Shown piece after piece: positions 43,526 through 53,581 of a DNA stretch of 64,000 bases; positions within the stretch are counted from its first letter, which is position 1, and every line of letters starts with the position of its first letter. The notes below the pieces were generated by a model, which was given only the letters and a program-made list of their open reading frames with translations, was not told the DNA's origin and searched no databases. The DNA lies in the NCBI GenBank assembly GCA_036898135.1, contig CM072517.1:61462960-61526959 (forward strand), written 5' to 3'. This DNA is from Oncomelania hupensis (Eukaryota > Mollusca > Gastropoda > Littorinimorpha > Pomatiopsidae). Both the position numbers and the translations under genes were made by a program.

Positions 43526-44590
43526 GCTGAACGTATTTCCGATAGAGTAGAATTTGAGTCCTCGACACTTTCGCGTAAGAGTTCAGATGAGGCGGCCCGA
43601 GATGGGGCAAGGATGACGTAGCGAAGTCATAATGACGTGAAGAAGACGACATGATGGGTAGCCCACGAAGCAGCTTCGACGACAAGGAAGTCGTAAAGTA
43701 GGAAGAAGTCCCGACGTAGGGCGAGAATAAAGAATACGAAGACCGAAGATCGCGAAGAGGCAACACAATGGGTAGCGCACGAGGCAGCTTCATGATAAGA
43801 GTGAAGCCCTGTACAAGCGGAACGCTCGAGGCGGTAGCTAAGATGAGAACGTAGACGCGCAGGCGGAAGGAAAGTGAAACGCTCAGGGATGAGTGGCGAT
43901 GTGCCCAAGGGTCCAGCAGCGGAGCCGTGTATAGAGGGGTGAGCTATCACGGGAAAGAGCTGGCGGCGTGGAGGCGCCACTCTACACAACTCAAGTCCGG
44001 AAGCCCAATCATAGTGAAAGAAAAGGACAGCCTTGGAAAGAATCAACGACAGCGAGACGTCGGGGCGCCCTTCGTCGTCCAACTGCCGCAGTTCAGTCAA
44101 AGGAGCCCGACCGTTGAGAAAGTGAAAGTTGTATGATGAAGTGGAGAACGGATCGGCATCGCACACCATGGTGCAAGCTGCTTCGTCCTTGGCAACCAGG
44201 AAAACATTCCCGACCGCAAACCGTCCAAGGTTGGCGGGAAATTATATGGAAGCCGCCGACATCTGCATGTAACGCACCAGTGGGACTGACCGTCTCCTAG
44301 AACAGGCCTGCCACCAAGCTGCTCGATTCGCTGCCACCGAGAGATTGACCCACTGCCAAAAGGGGCGCCAAAATGATTAAATATGCAGCCCTGAATCTAA
44401 CACGGAACGGTTCTTTATGGAACTGGTCATCGAGTCAACCATCCATAAAAACCCACACAAAAATGCACGGTACAATGTTCCAAGTCCAGCCAATCCACAA
44501 AAGGCCACGCGAAACTCGCCGTAATTTTGCTATCTTTGAACGGGTCAAACCATTGTTATCAGGGAGTAGAGGGTGTATCTGACGTTATAA
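43526..44590. other. Unassigned G/C-richer block with an internal near-duplicate
   Basis: Composition differs from neighbours (higher GC, many cgaag/gaag motifs). The phrase gggtagcccacgaagcagctt (43655) is echoed by gggtagcgcacgaggcagctt (43771). A 180-codon minus-strand frame (43627-44169) and shorter plus frames are open but unrecognised. It may be an unidentified old retroelement; the duplicated phrase is its only visible structure. Confidence 0.4.
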
Positions 44591-45633
44591 TAAATAAGCT
44601 ATGTATTTTTAATTGATTGGGTAATAAAGTGTAATGAGTCTAGATCTCACAGTTAGCTACAAAAAATTGCATCTTGCCAAAACAACCAGGACAGTTCCAA
44701 GGGAAGACGATGCATCCTCACTCACAAGGTGGACGAAAAAATACATGCTAAAAAAAGGGAAGAGACACAGAAAAAAAAACACAAAAAAGTCAAAACAGTC
44801 AGAGGTCAATGAGAGTCAAGTTGATGAAATTTGATGATAATGTCTTCGTCCTTAACAAAAGATACAGTAACAAAACAAAACAACTTAGCACGAAACAAAA
44901 GACAGGGGAGACAACTACTCAAAACATTACCTGACAAGGAGCCACAAAATAATGAGCAAAGTTTCTTTCCTCTAAACCGTAGAGATGCTTACTTTAGTCA
45001 AAACAATTACAAAAAAAAAACAAAAAAAAAACAACAAGAAAACAGGTGAATACACGCCAGAAAGGCGTACACACGGACTATGACGGACTAAATTAGGAAA
45101 CACCTAAAACATCAGCAACAATTAAGCCTACATCTGGAACTTTCTTACAACTTCTCTCCTGTTCCTCTTCCAATTCCTATGTCCCTATAAACTAATATTT
45201 AATTTAATATCTACTGGTAGAGAATGAACTAAGGCATCAGGAAATATTACACTTAAGATAGTAGCCTACTGTATAGAATCTTTACCATAGCGTCATTCAA
45301 AATGTGTGTTCTATCATGTGTTAAAAGGTGGGAAGTTGCGCTACACAGCCCGGTCGATATCTGTTGAGGCTTAGCCTATAACAGCGCGGCGTCTTATCAA
45401 CGTAATATGCATCACGCTATTCTAAACATCGCGCTCTCCTTCAAAACTGCTGTATAAATAAATAATTAAGTTTATATATTCTGATAGAGAATTTAATGCT
45501 ACCTCTAACGATTATTTGCTTTAAGGGATCTGAACATTATTTCTCAAGTAATTGCACACAGCTAGTTTAAACCTAACAGAGATAGAGTAAGGCCTACGTA
45601 TGGTATGGTTAGAAATTCTTGTAGCCAGCATAT
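44591..45633. other. Unassigned AT-rich DNA
   Basis: Contains lysine-rich short frames (44634-44834, 44831-45049) in an A-rich stretch, and poly-A runs near 45010. No family, splice site pair or repeat recognised. Confidence 0.4.
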
Positions 45634-46000
45634 CCTATTCTATCCTATCCTATCCCGTAGCTCGAAGGTCGTAGGGGCACCACAGATGATCGCTTAACCT
45701 GCGTACTCCACCTTTCTCTGTCCTCAGCAACCCTCATGGCTTCGCTCAGTGTCAAACCAGTCCATTCTCGAATGTTGTCCTCCCACCTCTTTCTCGGTCT
45801 CCCTCATCTTCTGCCACCTTGCACCGTGTCTTGCAGGATGGTCCTTGCATGCAAGGCCTGATGCTCTGGTGATGTGGCCATACCATCTGAGTTTCCGTTT
45901 CTTCACTACTGTGAGCATGTCATCGTGTTGTCCAATGGCTTGTGTGATGGTCTGTCGGACTTCGTTGTTGGTGATGTGTTGGGTATAGGAAATGGGGAGA
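45634..46000 (-). pseudogene. RTE LINE 3' fragment (copy d1), head-to-head with d2
   Basis: Minus-strand C-terminal coding region and (GGATA)n-type tail (left end, tatcctattctatcctatcc). It includes QTITQAIGQHDD, LRWYGHIT and a damaged basic end. At 46000 it abuts the 5' end of a plus-strand RTE copy with no spacer. Confidence 0.9.
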
Positions 46001-48180
46001 CTCATGTGGACCCCACTGCAACAACGAGACAAATGACAGTGGTCTGAGACTCTTGGAGTTTGCCAAACTGCAAGACCCGAAGGTGACAAAAATATCTCAG
46101 GCCACATTTGGAGGGAAATTTGCTCCACTGCGCATTTTGGGAGCTGGTGAAGTAGATGTCAACACCATGACCACCACCTTCAACTCAGCTGTGACAGATG
46201 CAGCCACTGAGATCCTTGGCAAGCACCGGCCAAAGAAGACGCTGTGGATCAGGATCTCTGTGATAAACGAAGAGAGATGAAAAAGAAAAAGAACACATTA
46301 CATGGAGCTGATGCCTCCAGAAAAACCAACAATGACATCCGAAAAGGCATGCGCACAGCAAAGGAGAACTGGATAGAAGATCAAATGCCAGGAAATAGAG
46401 AACAGTCTGAACAAGAACAACAACAGCAAGAAGGCCTACCAGACTGTGAAGCGGCTGACAAGTGTTAAACAGCGCAAGGTCTCCACGATCCAAAGCACGT
46501 CTGGCATATGCTTTACAGAAGAACAATAAGTCTTGGATAGATGGACAGATTACTGCTCTGACCTTTACAATCACACACCAAACGGAGACCCATCAGGTCT
46601 TACTGTTCTAGCATATGCCCAGAACAGAGAAGAGGAAGAAATCCTCCCAATTCTCCGAGAAGAAGTTGAGGCAGCAGTGCAATCGCTGAAGAAAGGGAAG
46701 TCAGCGGGTGTGGAAAACATATTCGCGGAACTGCTTCAAGCAGGATGAGAAGCGATGATTGACGCCCTCACCATTATCTGTAACAAGATCTGGCAGAATG
46801 GGGAGTAGTCTACACCATGGAACCAGTCGCTTGTCATCACCCTTCCCAAAAAAGGTAACCTTCAGGAGTGTGAAAATTACCGCACCATCAGCCTCATCAG
46901 CCATCCCAGCAAGGTCCTCCTGAAAATAATATTCAACAGGTTGAAACCCCAAGCTGAACAAATCATAACTGAAGAAGAAGTAGGATTCAGGGCAGGACGA
47001 AGTACCACTGAACAGATATTCAACCTCAGAATAATCTGCGAGAAATACCTACAGCACCAACAACATTTTATCATGACTGTGTCTGTAGACTTCAAGAAGG
47101 CGTTTGACCGAGTCTGGCATCCATCTCTGTGGGCAACCATGAGAGTGAACAACATCAGCCCTAAAATTATTGAAGTCATCAAAAGTCTGTATGACAAGGC
47201 TACCAGTGCAGTCCTTCACAACAGCGCCATCGGAAACTGGTTCAGAACAACAATCGGTGTGCGTCGGCGATGCCTACTCTCTCCAACACTCTTCAACATC
47301 TTCCTAGAGCGCATCATGTCAGATGCCATTGCAGACCACGAAGGCACAGTCAGAATAGGGGTAAGAGCAATCTCCAACCTCCGTTTTGCGGATGACATTG
47401 ATGGATTGGCTGTAGAGGAACAAGAACTTGAACAGCTGGTACAGAGGCTTGACACCACCTCCAAAGCCTATGGAATAAGTGCAGAGAAGACCAAAATGAT
47501 GACCATCAACACCAATGGCATCAACAGGGACATCAAAGTCCAAGGCCAATCCCTCAACACAGTGCATAGCTTCAAATATTTAGGAGCCATTGTATCCGAC
47601 AATGGGTCCCGACAGGAAGTCCTCTCCAGGACCGCACAAACAACTGCTGCCCTGGCGAGGTTGAAGCCAATTTGGAAAGACAGGACCATCAGTCTACATT
47701 CCAAGGTAAGACTGCCGCGCTCCCTTGTCATCTCCATCTTCCTATACTCTTGCGAAACATGGACCCTCACAGCAGATCTCTAACGAAGAATACAAAGCAT
47801 GGAGATGAGGTGCTACAGAAGACTTCTGGGCATTTTCTATACCCAGCTCATCACCAACGACGAAGTCCGACAGACCATCACACAAGCCATTGGACAACAC
47901 GAGGACCTGCTCACAGTGGTGAAAAAACGTGAACTCCGATGGTATGGCCATGTCACCAGATCACCAGGTCTTGCAAAGACCATCCTGCAAGGCACAGTGC
48001 AAGGAGGTAGAGGAAGAGGGAGACCGAAAAAGAGGTGGGAGGACAACATTCGAGAATGGACTGGTTTGACACTGAGCGAAACAATCAGGGTTGCTGAGAA
48101 CAGGGAAAGGTGGAGTAGGCTGGTTAAACGATCATCTATGGTTCCCCTACGACCTCCGAGTTTTGGGATAAGATAGATAG
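46001..48180 (+). pseudogene. RTE LINE (copy d2), 5' truncated, several frameshifts and stops
   Basis: Plus-strand copy starting in the endonuclease (gggagactcatgtggacc, equivalent to 20686-20705). About 230 bases are deleted after FA, then linker and RT follow. The RT core with VDFKKAFDRVWH and FADDIDGLA is open from 46941 to 47783. A CAA-to-TAA change ends that frame at 47781, and the C-terminus continues at 47799-48176. Further breaks lie near 46280, 46467, 46530 and 46746. The 3' end is followed by a gata/aaat-rich stretch. Confidence 0.9.
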
Positions 48181-48282
48181 AAATAAATAAAACTCAATAT
48201 AAAAATAAATAAATAAATAAATACAACTAACTAACTAACTAACTAATATTGTGATGCGCCTGATTGAGTACTGTGTACTGAC

Positions 48283-48407
48283 CTGGTAAACAGAACTCCC
48301 TGGTAGCATTCTGGATGCCTTCGAAGACGGAGACCCTAGCGTCGGTAGAACTGGAGCACGTGTCCACAGCCTTGCCTTTGGCGCACTCCAGATACGATTT
48401 CAATACA
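48283..48407 (-). CDS. Host gene exon B, second half of six-cysteine module 1
   Basis: A 125-bp exon with acceptor ttactttctctaccgtgttcgcag and donor ttaccag followed by gtcagt. It begins with one base completing the split codon left by exon A (phase 2) and ends with one base (phase 1), as exon C requires. It encodes VLKSYLECAKGKAVDTC, then 21 residues including the N-glycosylation sequon NAT, to a final Cys-Leu-Pro. Spacing with the last Cys of exon A is C-x8-C-x8-C-x21-C. It lies about 100 bases from the end of RTE copy d2, which sits in the 31.4-kb intron to exon C. Confidence 0.85.
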
Positions 48408-48529
48408 CTGCGAACACGGTAGAGAAAGTAATACAAGTGAAGAACTGAAAGAATAGAAAGGGTGGATTATTAACGACGGAGAAGAAAGAGGGGAGATAAT
48501 CCTCGAGAGATGCGTGTGCGTGTGTGTGC

Positions 48530-48620
48530 GTGTCGATTTATTTATTTATTTAAACATTCTTGCGTAGCGCCCTTCCAACTCAAGAACTGCTCAAGGCGCT
48601 ACCCGATATACAGGATGTAA
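48530..48620 (-). mobile_element. SINE-type 3' end with (AATA)n tail
   Basis: On the minus strand: gtagcgccttgagcagttct ... gggcgctacgcaagaatg followed by ttaaataaataaata. This matches the common invertebrate/vertebrate SINE ending in which 'gcgcttgag' and 'aaggcgcta' flank a short hairpin before an A-rich tail. The 5' part was not delimited. It lies in the intron between exons A and B. Confidence 0.55.
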
Positions 48621-49206
48621 CTCAAGCCACCAAAGGCGCCCACTTGCAACCTTTGAACGCATAGTCTGACGCCCAGACGGCTGAGCACAACCTTGGTCGG
48701 GTGAAGGGGATGGGAGTTAGGGCTGGGTGTATTGTGAAGCCCACACTCACCCGTTTAGGACATGAGCGTCAGGCAGGATCTTTCAAGTCTGTGCCATGTA
48801 ATGCGTGCGTGCACAGATTAGACCTCGATTTATATTCTCATCCAGTGTCTCAGGGTAATTTTTTGTTTGTTTATATTTTTTATATATTTTACTTTATGCT
48901 CCAGGCCATCAATGGGCTGTGAACCACTCACTGCCTGTACTTAATGCAAAGTTATCGTCGGACATTTGGGTACATCGTGTGAGCCAACTACAGTTGAATG
49001 GAGTGAAATTAATAAACCTACTAAAGAGGGACATCTTTCCCCCAAAAAAACTTAAGCTTCGTCAGCCTCATTGTGTCAGCGCAACCTCTGCCTTCAGATC
49101 CCTCCACTGGCTTCCTGTGACAGACCGCGTTGACTATACAGACTTGCCTCTCTTTGTTATCAAGGTTTCAGCCCTATTGCTTCATCTAGTCCTTTATTAA
49201 TACCAC

Positions 49207-49210
49207 CATG

Positions 49211-49272
<62 letters not shown>

Positions 49273-49275
49273 TAG
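49207..49275. repeat. (CTA)n microsatellite
   Basis: About 66 bases of pure act/cta repeat in the intron between exons A and B. Confidence 0.95.
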
Positions 49276-49664
49276 GACTACTGGAGGCCATCCCGTGTTA
49301 CATTTCTCTGTTTTCAAATATCTCAAATGATCTTATAACGCTATATTATATTATCAAGTTATTAGATAGCAATGTCATCAATAATAGTAAAATAGTAAAG
49401 AGTTCCCTCGCACTGATCCATTTTCCGGGTGCTAGCTTTCATCCGTTTACAGTTAGGCTGCGCACATTTGCAAACAAATTCACGGATCTTGGAGTAACAC
49501 ATTTTTCTGATTAGAGGGGGTGAAGGAACTACGTTTCTGTTCTTATGTTAGGCTTTTTGTGACAATATTTACGTTAAGAATTGCGTCATTCACTCTTTAA
49601 AAAAAAAAAAGACAGAAGAAAAAAGAGAAAAGGATGATTGGGTACAAGGGGCTTGGAAACTTAC

Positions 49665-49821
49665 CTGCAGCTGCTGTTCACAAGTTCTGTGGTAAGTTCT
49701 GCCCCCGCGGTGATGTTGATGGTTTTCAACTGCAGCAAATTTGCTGACGCTGTCCCATTTGAGTCACAGCTCTCCAGACCGGACACATCGCACTCCCCAA
49801 GTGCGCTGCCCAGCAACAACC
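49665..49821 (-). CDS. Host gene exon A, end of signal peptide and first half of module 1
   Basis: A 157-bp exon with a textbook donor (ctgcag then gtaagt) and acceptor tattcttggtaccag, which lies in the first unit of the minisatellite. It starts in phase 1 and ends in phase 2. The first residues GLLLGSALGEC are hydrophobic and replace the short lead of exons C and E, as expected if this exon holds the end of a secretion signal. Then come C-x7-C, a 32-residue loop with sequons NGT, NIT and NSS, and a terminal Cys-Arg/Ser at the splice. Alternatively an ATG at 49859-49861 would make this a first exon, with MTNPHSDVYIFLVPGLLLGS as the signal. Protein family not recognised. Confidence 0.82.
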
Positions 49822-50120
49822 CTGGTACCAAGAATATATATACATCACTGTGTGGATTAGTCATCGTTATGATGCCAAGATTATAAATCACTGTGTGAAT
49901 AAGTCATCGTTATTATACTAAGAATACACAACACTGTGAATAAGTCATCGTTATGATAAAAGATTCTAAACCACTGTGTGAATAAGTAATCGTACACCAC
50001 TGTGAATAATTCATCGTTATAATATAACTAATATACATCACTGGGTGATTAAATTATTGTATTGATACCAACAATAAACCACTGTGTACATAAGTCATCG
50101 TGATGAAACCAACAATACAC
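49822..50120. repeat. 41-bp minisatellite, locus 1
   Basis: About seven diverged units of catcactgtgtgaataagtc followed by attgttatgaaaccaagaata. It touches exon A on the left and the RTE tail on the right. Other loci: 56861-57030 and 62812-63018. Confidence 0.88.
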
Positions 50121-50261
50121 CCTATCCTATCCTATTTTATCCTATCCTATCCTACCCTATCCCTTAACTCAAAGTCGTTGGGGCACAACAGATGATCGTT
50201 TAACCAGTGTACGCCATCTTTCTCTGTTCTCAGCAACCCTCATGGCTTCGTTCAATGTTAA
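50121..50261 (-). pseudogene. RTE LINE 3' end (copy e, part 1)
   Basis: (GGATA)n-type tail and the last ~120 coding bases, inserted in the minisatellite. Cut at 50261 by the TIR transposon. Continues at 53374-53576 and then 56735-56860. Confidence 0.88.
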
Positions 50262-50689
50262 GCTACCGATAAACGGTAAGACTAGATCTTATGATACCCG
50301 CGTATGCCGCTGCATGTCTTTGCTGATACACGGTATGTATGAGTCATAAGCCTGTCGGTAAAGGCCAAGGTTAACTAGATCTCAATAGTTGCAAAAGCAA
50401 TTGTTGTTAGCTCGTGATAAATTGATGACGCTTGTTTTTCAAAACGTCATTACATTTTTTTAAAAGTAATATTAATATGCATTGCACAAATATATTATTC
50501 TTTATTTTCATATCGTTCATTGACATGAGTCACACGACAACAAAAATCACACTGTCGGCTGTACTTACGATCCAGCAAAATATTGCAGGCTTCATGAAAC
50601 CGCGCCTGTATTGATGAAAGTGCGCGGTTTCTGGTCCCTTGGTCTTTGTAGACCTGCAATGATGTGTCCCATAAGCAGCTATGTTCATG
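50262..50689. other. Left non-coding arm of TIR transposon
   Basis: TIR, then AT-rich DNA (50400-50500), then DNA resembling nothing else in the window. Open frames near 50432-50704 are not recognised. The start of the CR1/L2-like ORF is a chance extension into this arm. Confidence 0.5.
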
Positions 50690-53039
50690 GTGCAACTCAA
50701 TCAAATTCCTGTTTGGTGCTTCGACAGGTCAGATGGGACAACATCACCACTGAACTAGACCAACTAGCAGAAGAAATCAACACCATGAAAGAGAAGGGTG
50801 AAACTGTAGAGGCCATGTGGACCCGCTTCAAATCGTCACTCATGGCAGCCGTGGAGCGTTTTATACCATCCAAACTCCGGCGAAGCAACTACAGTTTACC
50901 GTGGATCAACCGCAAGATGAAGAAGATCCTGCAGCGCAAGAAGAGGCTATACAACCAAGCAAAGAAGACTGGCAACTGGTCAAACTACAGATTTGCTCAG
51001 AAGGAGTGTCGACGCCAGATGCGACAGGCGGAGTGGAACCACATCAACCAAACCATCGAGGATAGTCTGAAGGAAAACAACACCAAACCCTTCTGGCGAT
51101 ACGTCAAGTCACGCCGACAGGACAACGCTGGAGTCTCGCCACTCTACAAAGGAGGCTCCCTACACAGCGACAGTACCTCCAAGGCCAAGATACTACTGCA
51201 GCAGTTCCAGTCCGTCTTCACGAAACGTGACGACTCTCCTCCTCCGGAGCTGAAGGGTGCCCCAGTCCCATCGCTGGAGAAGCTTACCATCACCATCGAG
51301 GGCGTCGCAAAACTCCTAAGGAACCTCAAGCCCAACAAAGCATCTGGCCCAGACGGCATCCCGAACCGCATCCTGAAGACATGCGCCGACTCCATCGCTC
51401 CTTCCCTGACTGCTATATTCAACACCTCCATTGAGGCAGGACAACTACCAAAGGATTGGCTATCAGCAAACATATCTTCCATCTACAAGAAAGGCGACAG
51501 AAACAAAGCAGAGAACTATCGCCCAGTGTCCTTGACCTCAGTCGCTGGTAAACTATTAGAGCATATCATCTGCCACCACCTTCACAAGCACTTTGAACAG
51601 CACGGAGTGCTATCCAGCCGCAACCATGGCTTCAGGACCGGCCACTCATGTGAAACCCAGCTGCTCACCACCATGCAGGACATCCTGTCGTCACATGATG
51701 CAGGCCACCAGACGGACGTCGTCATACTCGACTTTAGCAAGGCGTTCGACACAGTACCGCACAGCAAGCTACTCCACAAGCTGGCCCACTACGGCGTGCG
51801 GGGCACTATCCACACCTGGCTGACCAGTTTCCTGACCAAGCGGACGATGAGGGTGGTACTGGAGGGGGAGACATCTGAAGAGGTAGAGGTCGAGTCCGGC
51901 GTCCCACAGGGTACAGTGCTTGGGCCGTTATTGTTCCTATGCCACATAAACGATTTGCCGGACACCGTGAAGTCTACTGTCAGACTGTTTGCGGACGACT
52001 GCCTGCTGTACCGCCAGATCCGCTCCTTCCAAGACCATCTTGCCCTACAGGCCGACCTCAAGAGCTTAGAAGTGTGGGCCGCCCAGTGGGGGATGAGATT
52101 CAATGCGCAGAAATGCTACGTACTCTCCACCAGATCCAAGTCTCACTTCTTCTATAGCCTCGGAGACACCATCCTCCAACAGGTCGAGCAGAACCCCTAC
52201 CTTGGCATCCAAATCTCAGCAGACCTCAAATGGGGACCACACATCACCAGCCTATGCAAGAGGGCAGGATCTACACTTGGCTTCCTACGCCGGAACCTTC
52301 GGAACTGCCCACAAGAGTGCCGTCGCCTTGCCTACATCGCTCTTGTTAGGTCCACCCTTGAGTATGGGTCGGTGGTATGGGATCCCTACTACAAACAAGA
52401 CATTGAGAGACTTGAACGCATCCAACGCCTGGCTGCGAGGTTTATTACCAAGGACTACAAGTCCAGGGACCCAGGATGCATTGGCAGGATGCTCGAGTAC
52501 CTCAAACTTCCCACACTCCAGGAACGTCGCCAGCAACTCCGGCTGACGATGCTCTACAAGATCGCCAATGGTCTTGTACCCGCCCTACCCCCTGATTCCT
52601 TCCTCACTCCTGTGAGCGGCACTAGACGTAGGGTCAAACCCACAGCGTACGAGGGGTATGTGAACCAGAACATTATACAGAGACAGGCAACCAACAATAG
52701 CCGCTGTTTCAAGGCTCCTCCCTCCAAGACAGAGCAGTACAGGGGCTCATTCTTCATAAAGACAGTGATCGAGTGGAACAACCTCGACGATACCACCGTC
52801 ACCATGCCCACGCCCAACGCCTTCTCAGCAGCGTTAGGGCGGCAGAAACCTGTGTGAACAATCCTGTGATTTTATCAAGTTTTTAACTGCTTAGATTAGA
52901 ACCTTTTAAACAGACAGTGTACCCATTGCCTACATCTGGGCAAACGGACTGTTAAAACCGCTAGGTACAGCAGCAAGAAGACCAGCTGAAGTGTAAATAT
53001 GACTGTTATTGTTAAAGAATCTTTTTTTTTTTTTTTTTA
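50690..53039 (+). mobile_element. CR1/L2-like LINE, 5' truncated but with intact RT ORF
   Basis: LINE body nested in the TIR transposon. The coding part runs to the stop at 52857, then about 180 bases of 3' UTR end near a poly-T run at 53021-53037. The endonuclease is missing. Junction duplications were not identified with confidence. Confidence 0.8.
50730..52857 (+). CDS. Reverse transcriptase of CR1/L2-like LINE (lacks endonuclease)
   Basis: About 709 codons free of stops. A basic linker (LRRSNYSLPWINRKMKKIL) and the RT entry motif (TKPFWRYVKSRRQD) come first. The core has KASGPDGIPNRILKTC, NYRPVSLTSVAGKLLE, HGFRTGHSCETQLL, ILDFSKAFDTVPH, SGVPQGTVLGPLLF and catalytic FADDCLLY. The thumb contains YLGIQISADLKWGPH and TLEYGSVVWDPY, and a conserved C-terminal domain ends at GRQKPV. 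The open frame extends upstream to 50611 but that part is transposon DNA, not LINE protein. The frame is intact over about 2.1 kb, so the insertion is fairly recent, yet it cannot move alone without its endonuclease half. Confidence 0.9.
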
Positions 53040-53373
53040 GATGCGCACACCCTAAAACGTCACGTTGATAGTCGTCATCGGCTTCTGTGGCGCACCCGCC
53101 AATCTACATCCACAGGCGGGAAATCCAGATCCAGATCCAGAGGTCTGCCATTTTTCAGTTTGTAGGTCGCGGTTTTTCAGTGACCTTCACCTCGGAGTTC
53201 AATCAAATAGCTGTTTTGATTGGCTGTCTAACCTCCACTGTCGTGTCGCGCCGTGAAAAAAAAAACAAAAACATGCTCTATCGATAAGACTTGACTACAA
53301 TTCCTACCAATCCGGGAATTTCCGTGGTCATATGCGGGTATCATAAGATCTAGTCTTACCGTGTATCGCCGCC
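53040..53373. other. Right non-coding arm of TIR transposon
   Basis: Unrecognised non-coding DNA containing agatccagatccagatccag, a small tandem of six-base units (about 53126-53141), then the right TIR. Confidence 0.5.
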
Positions 53374-53576
53374 TTCAAACCAGTCCATTCTCGAATGTTG
53401 TCCTCCCACCCATTTCATGTCTCCCTCTTCTTCTGCCTCCCTGCACCGTGCCTTGCAGGATGGCTTTTGCAAGGCCTGATGCTCTGGTAACGTTTCCACA
53501 CCATAGCAGTTTCCATTTCTTCACCACTGTGAGCATGTCATCATCTTGACCAATGATTTACGGTCTGTCTGACTTC
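53374..53576 (-). pseudogene. RTE LINE fragment (copy e, part 2)
   Basis: RTE C-terminal coding sequence resumes at ttcaaaccagtccattctcg and is cut after ctgtctgacttc by the insertion of RTE copy f/g. Continues at 56735-56860. Confidence 0.9.
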
Positions 53577-53581
53577 CTATC

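Larger units (their letters stand above)
50262..53373. mobile_element. 3.1-kb TIR DNA transposon inserted in RTE copy e
   Basis: Terminal inverted repeats of about 45 bases: gataaacggtaagactagat (50268-50287) with cttatgatacccgc next, and its complement at about 53326-53367. Flanks are TTAA (left) and TTCA (right), so a TTAA-type target is possible but one base is off. Outside the LINE it carries, about 430 left and 330 right bases are non-coding, so no transposase is seen. The superfamily is unassigned. Confidence 0.8.

Noticed and set aside
53361..53549. Short plus frame crossing the transposon/RTE boundary
   Set aside because: Antisense to RTE coding sequence and made of two joined repeats.
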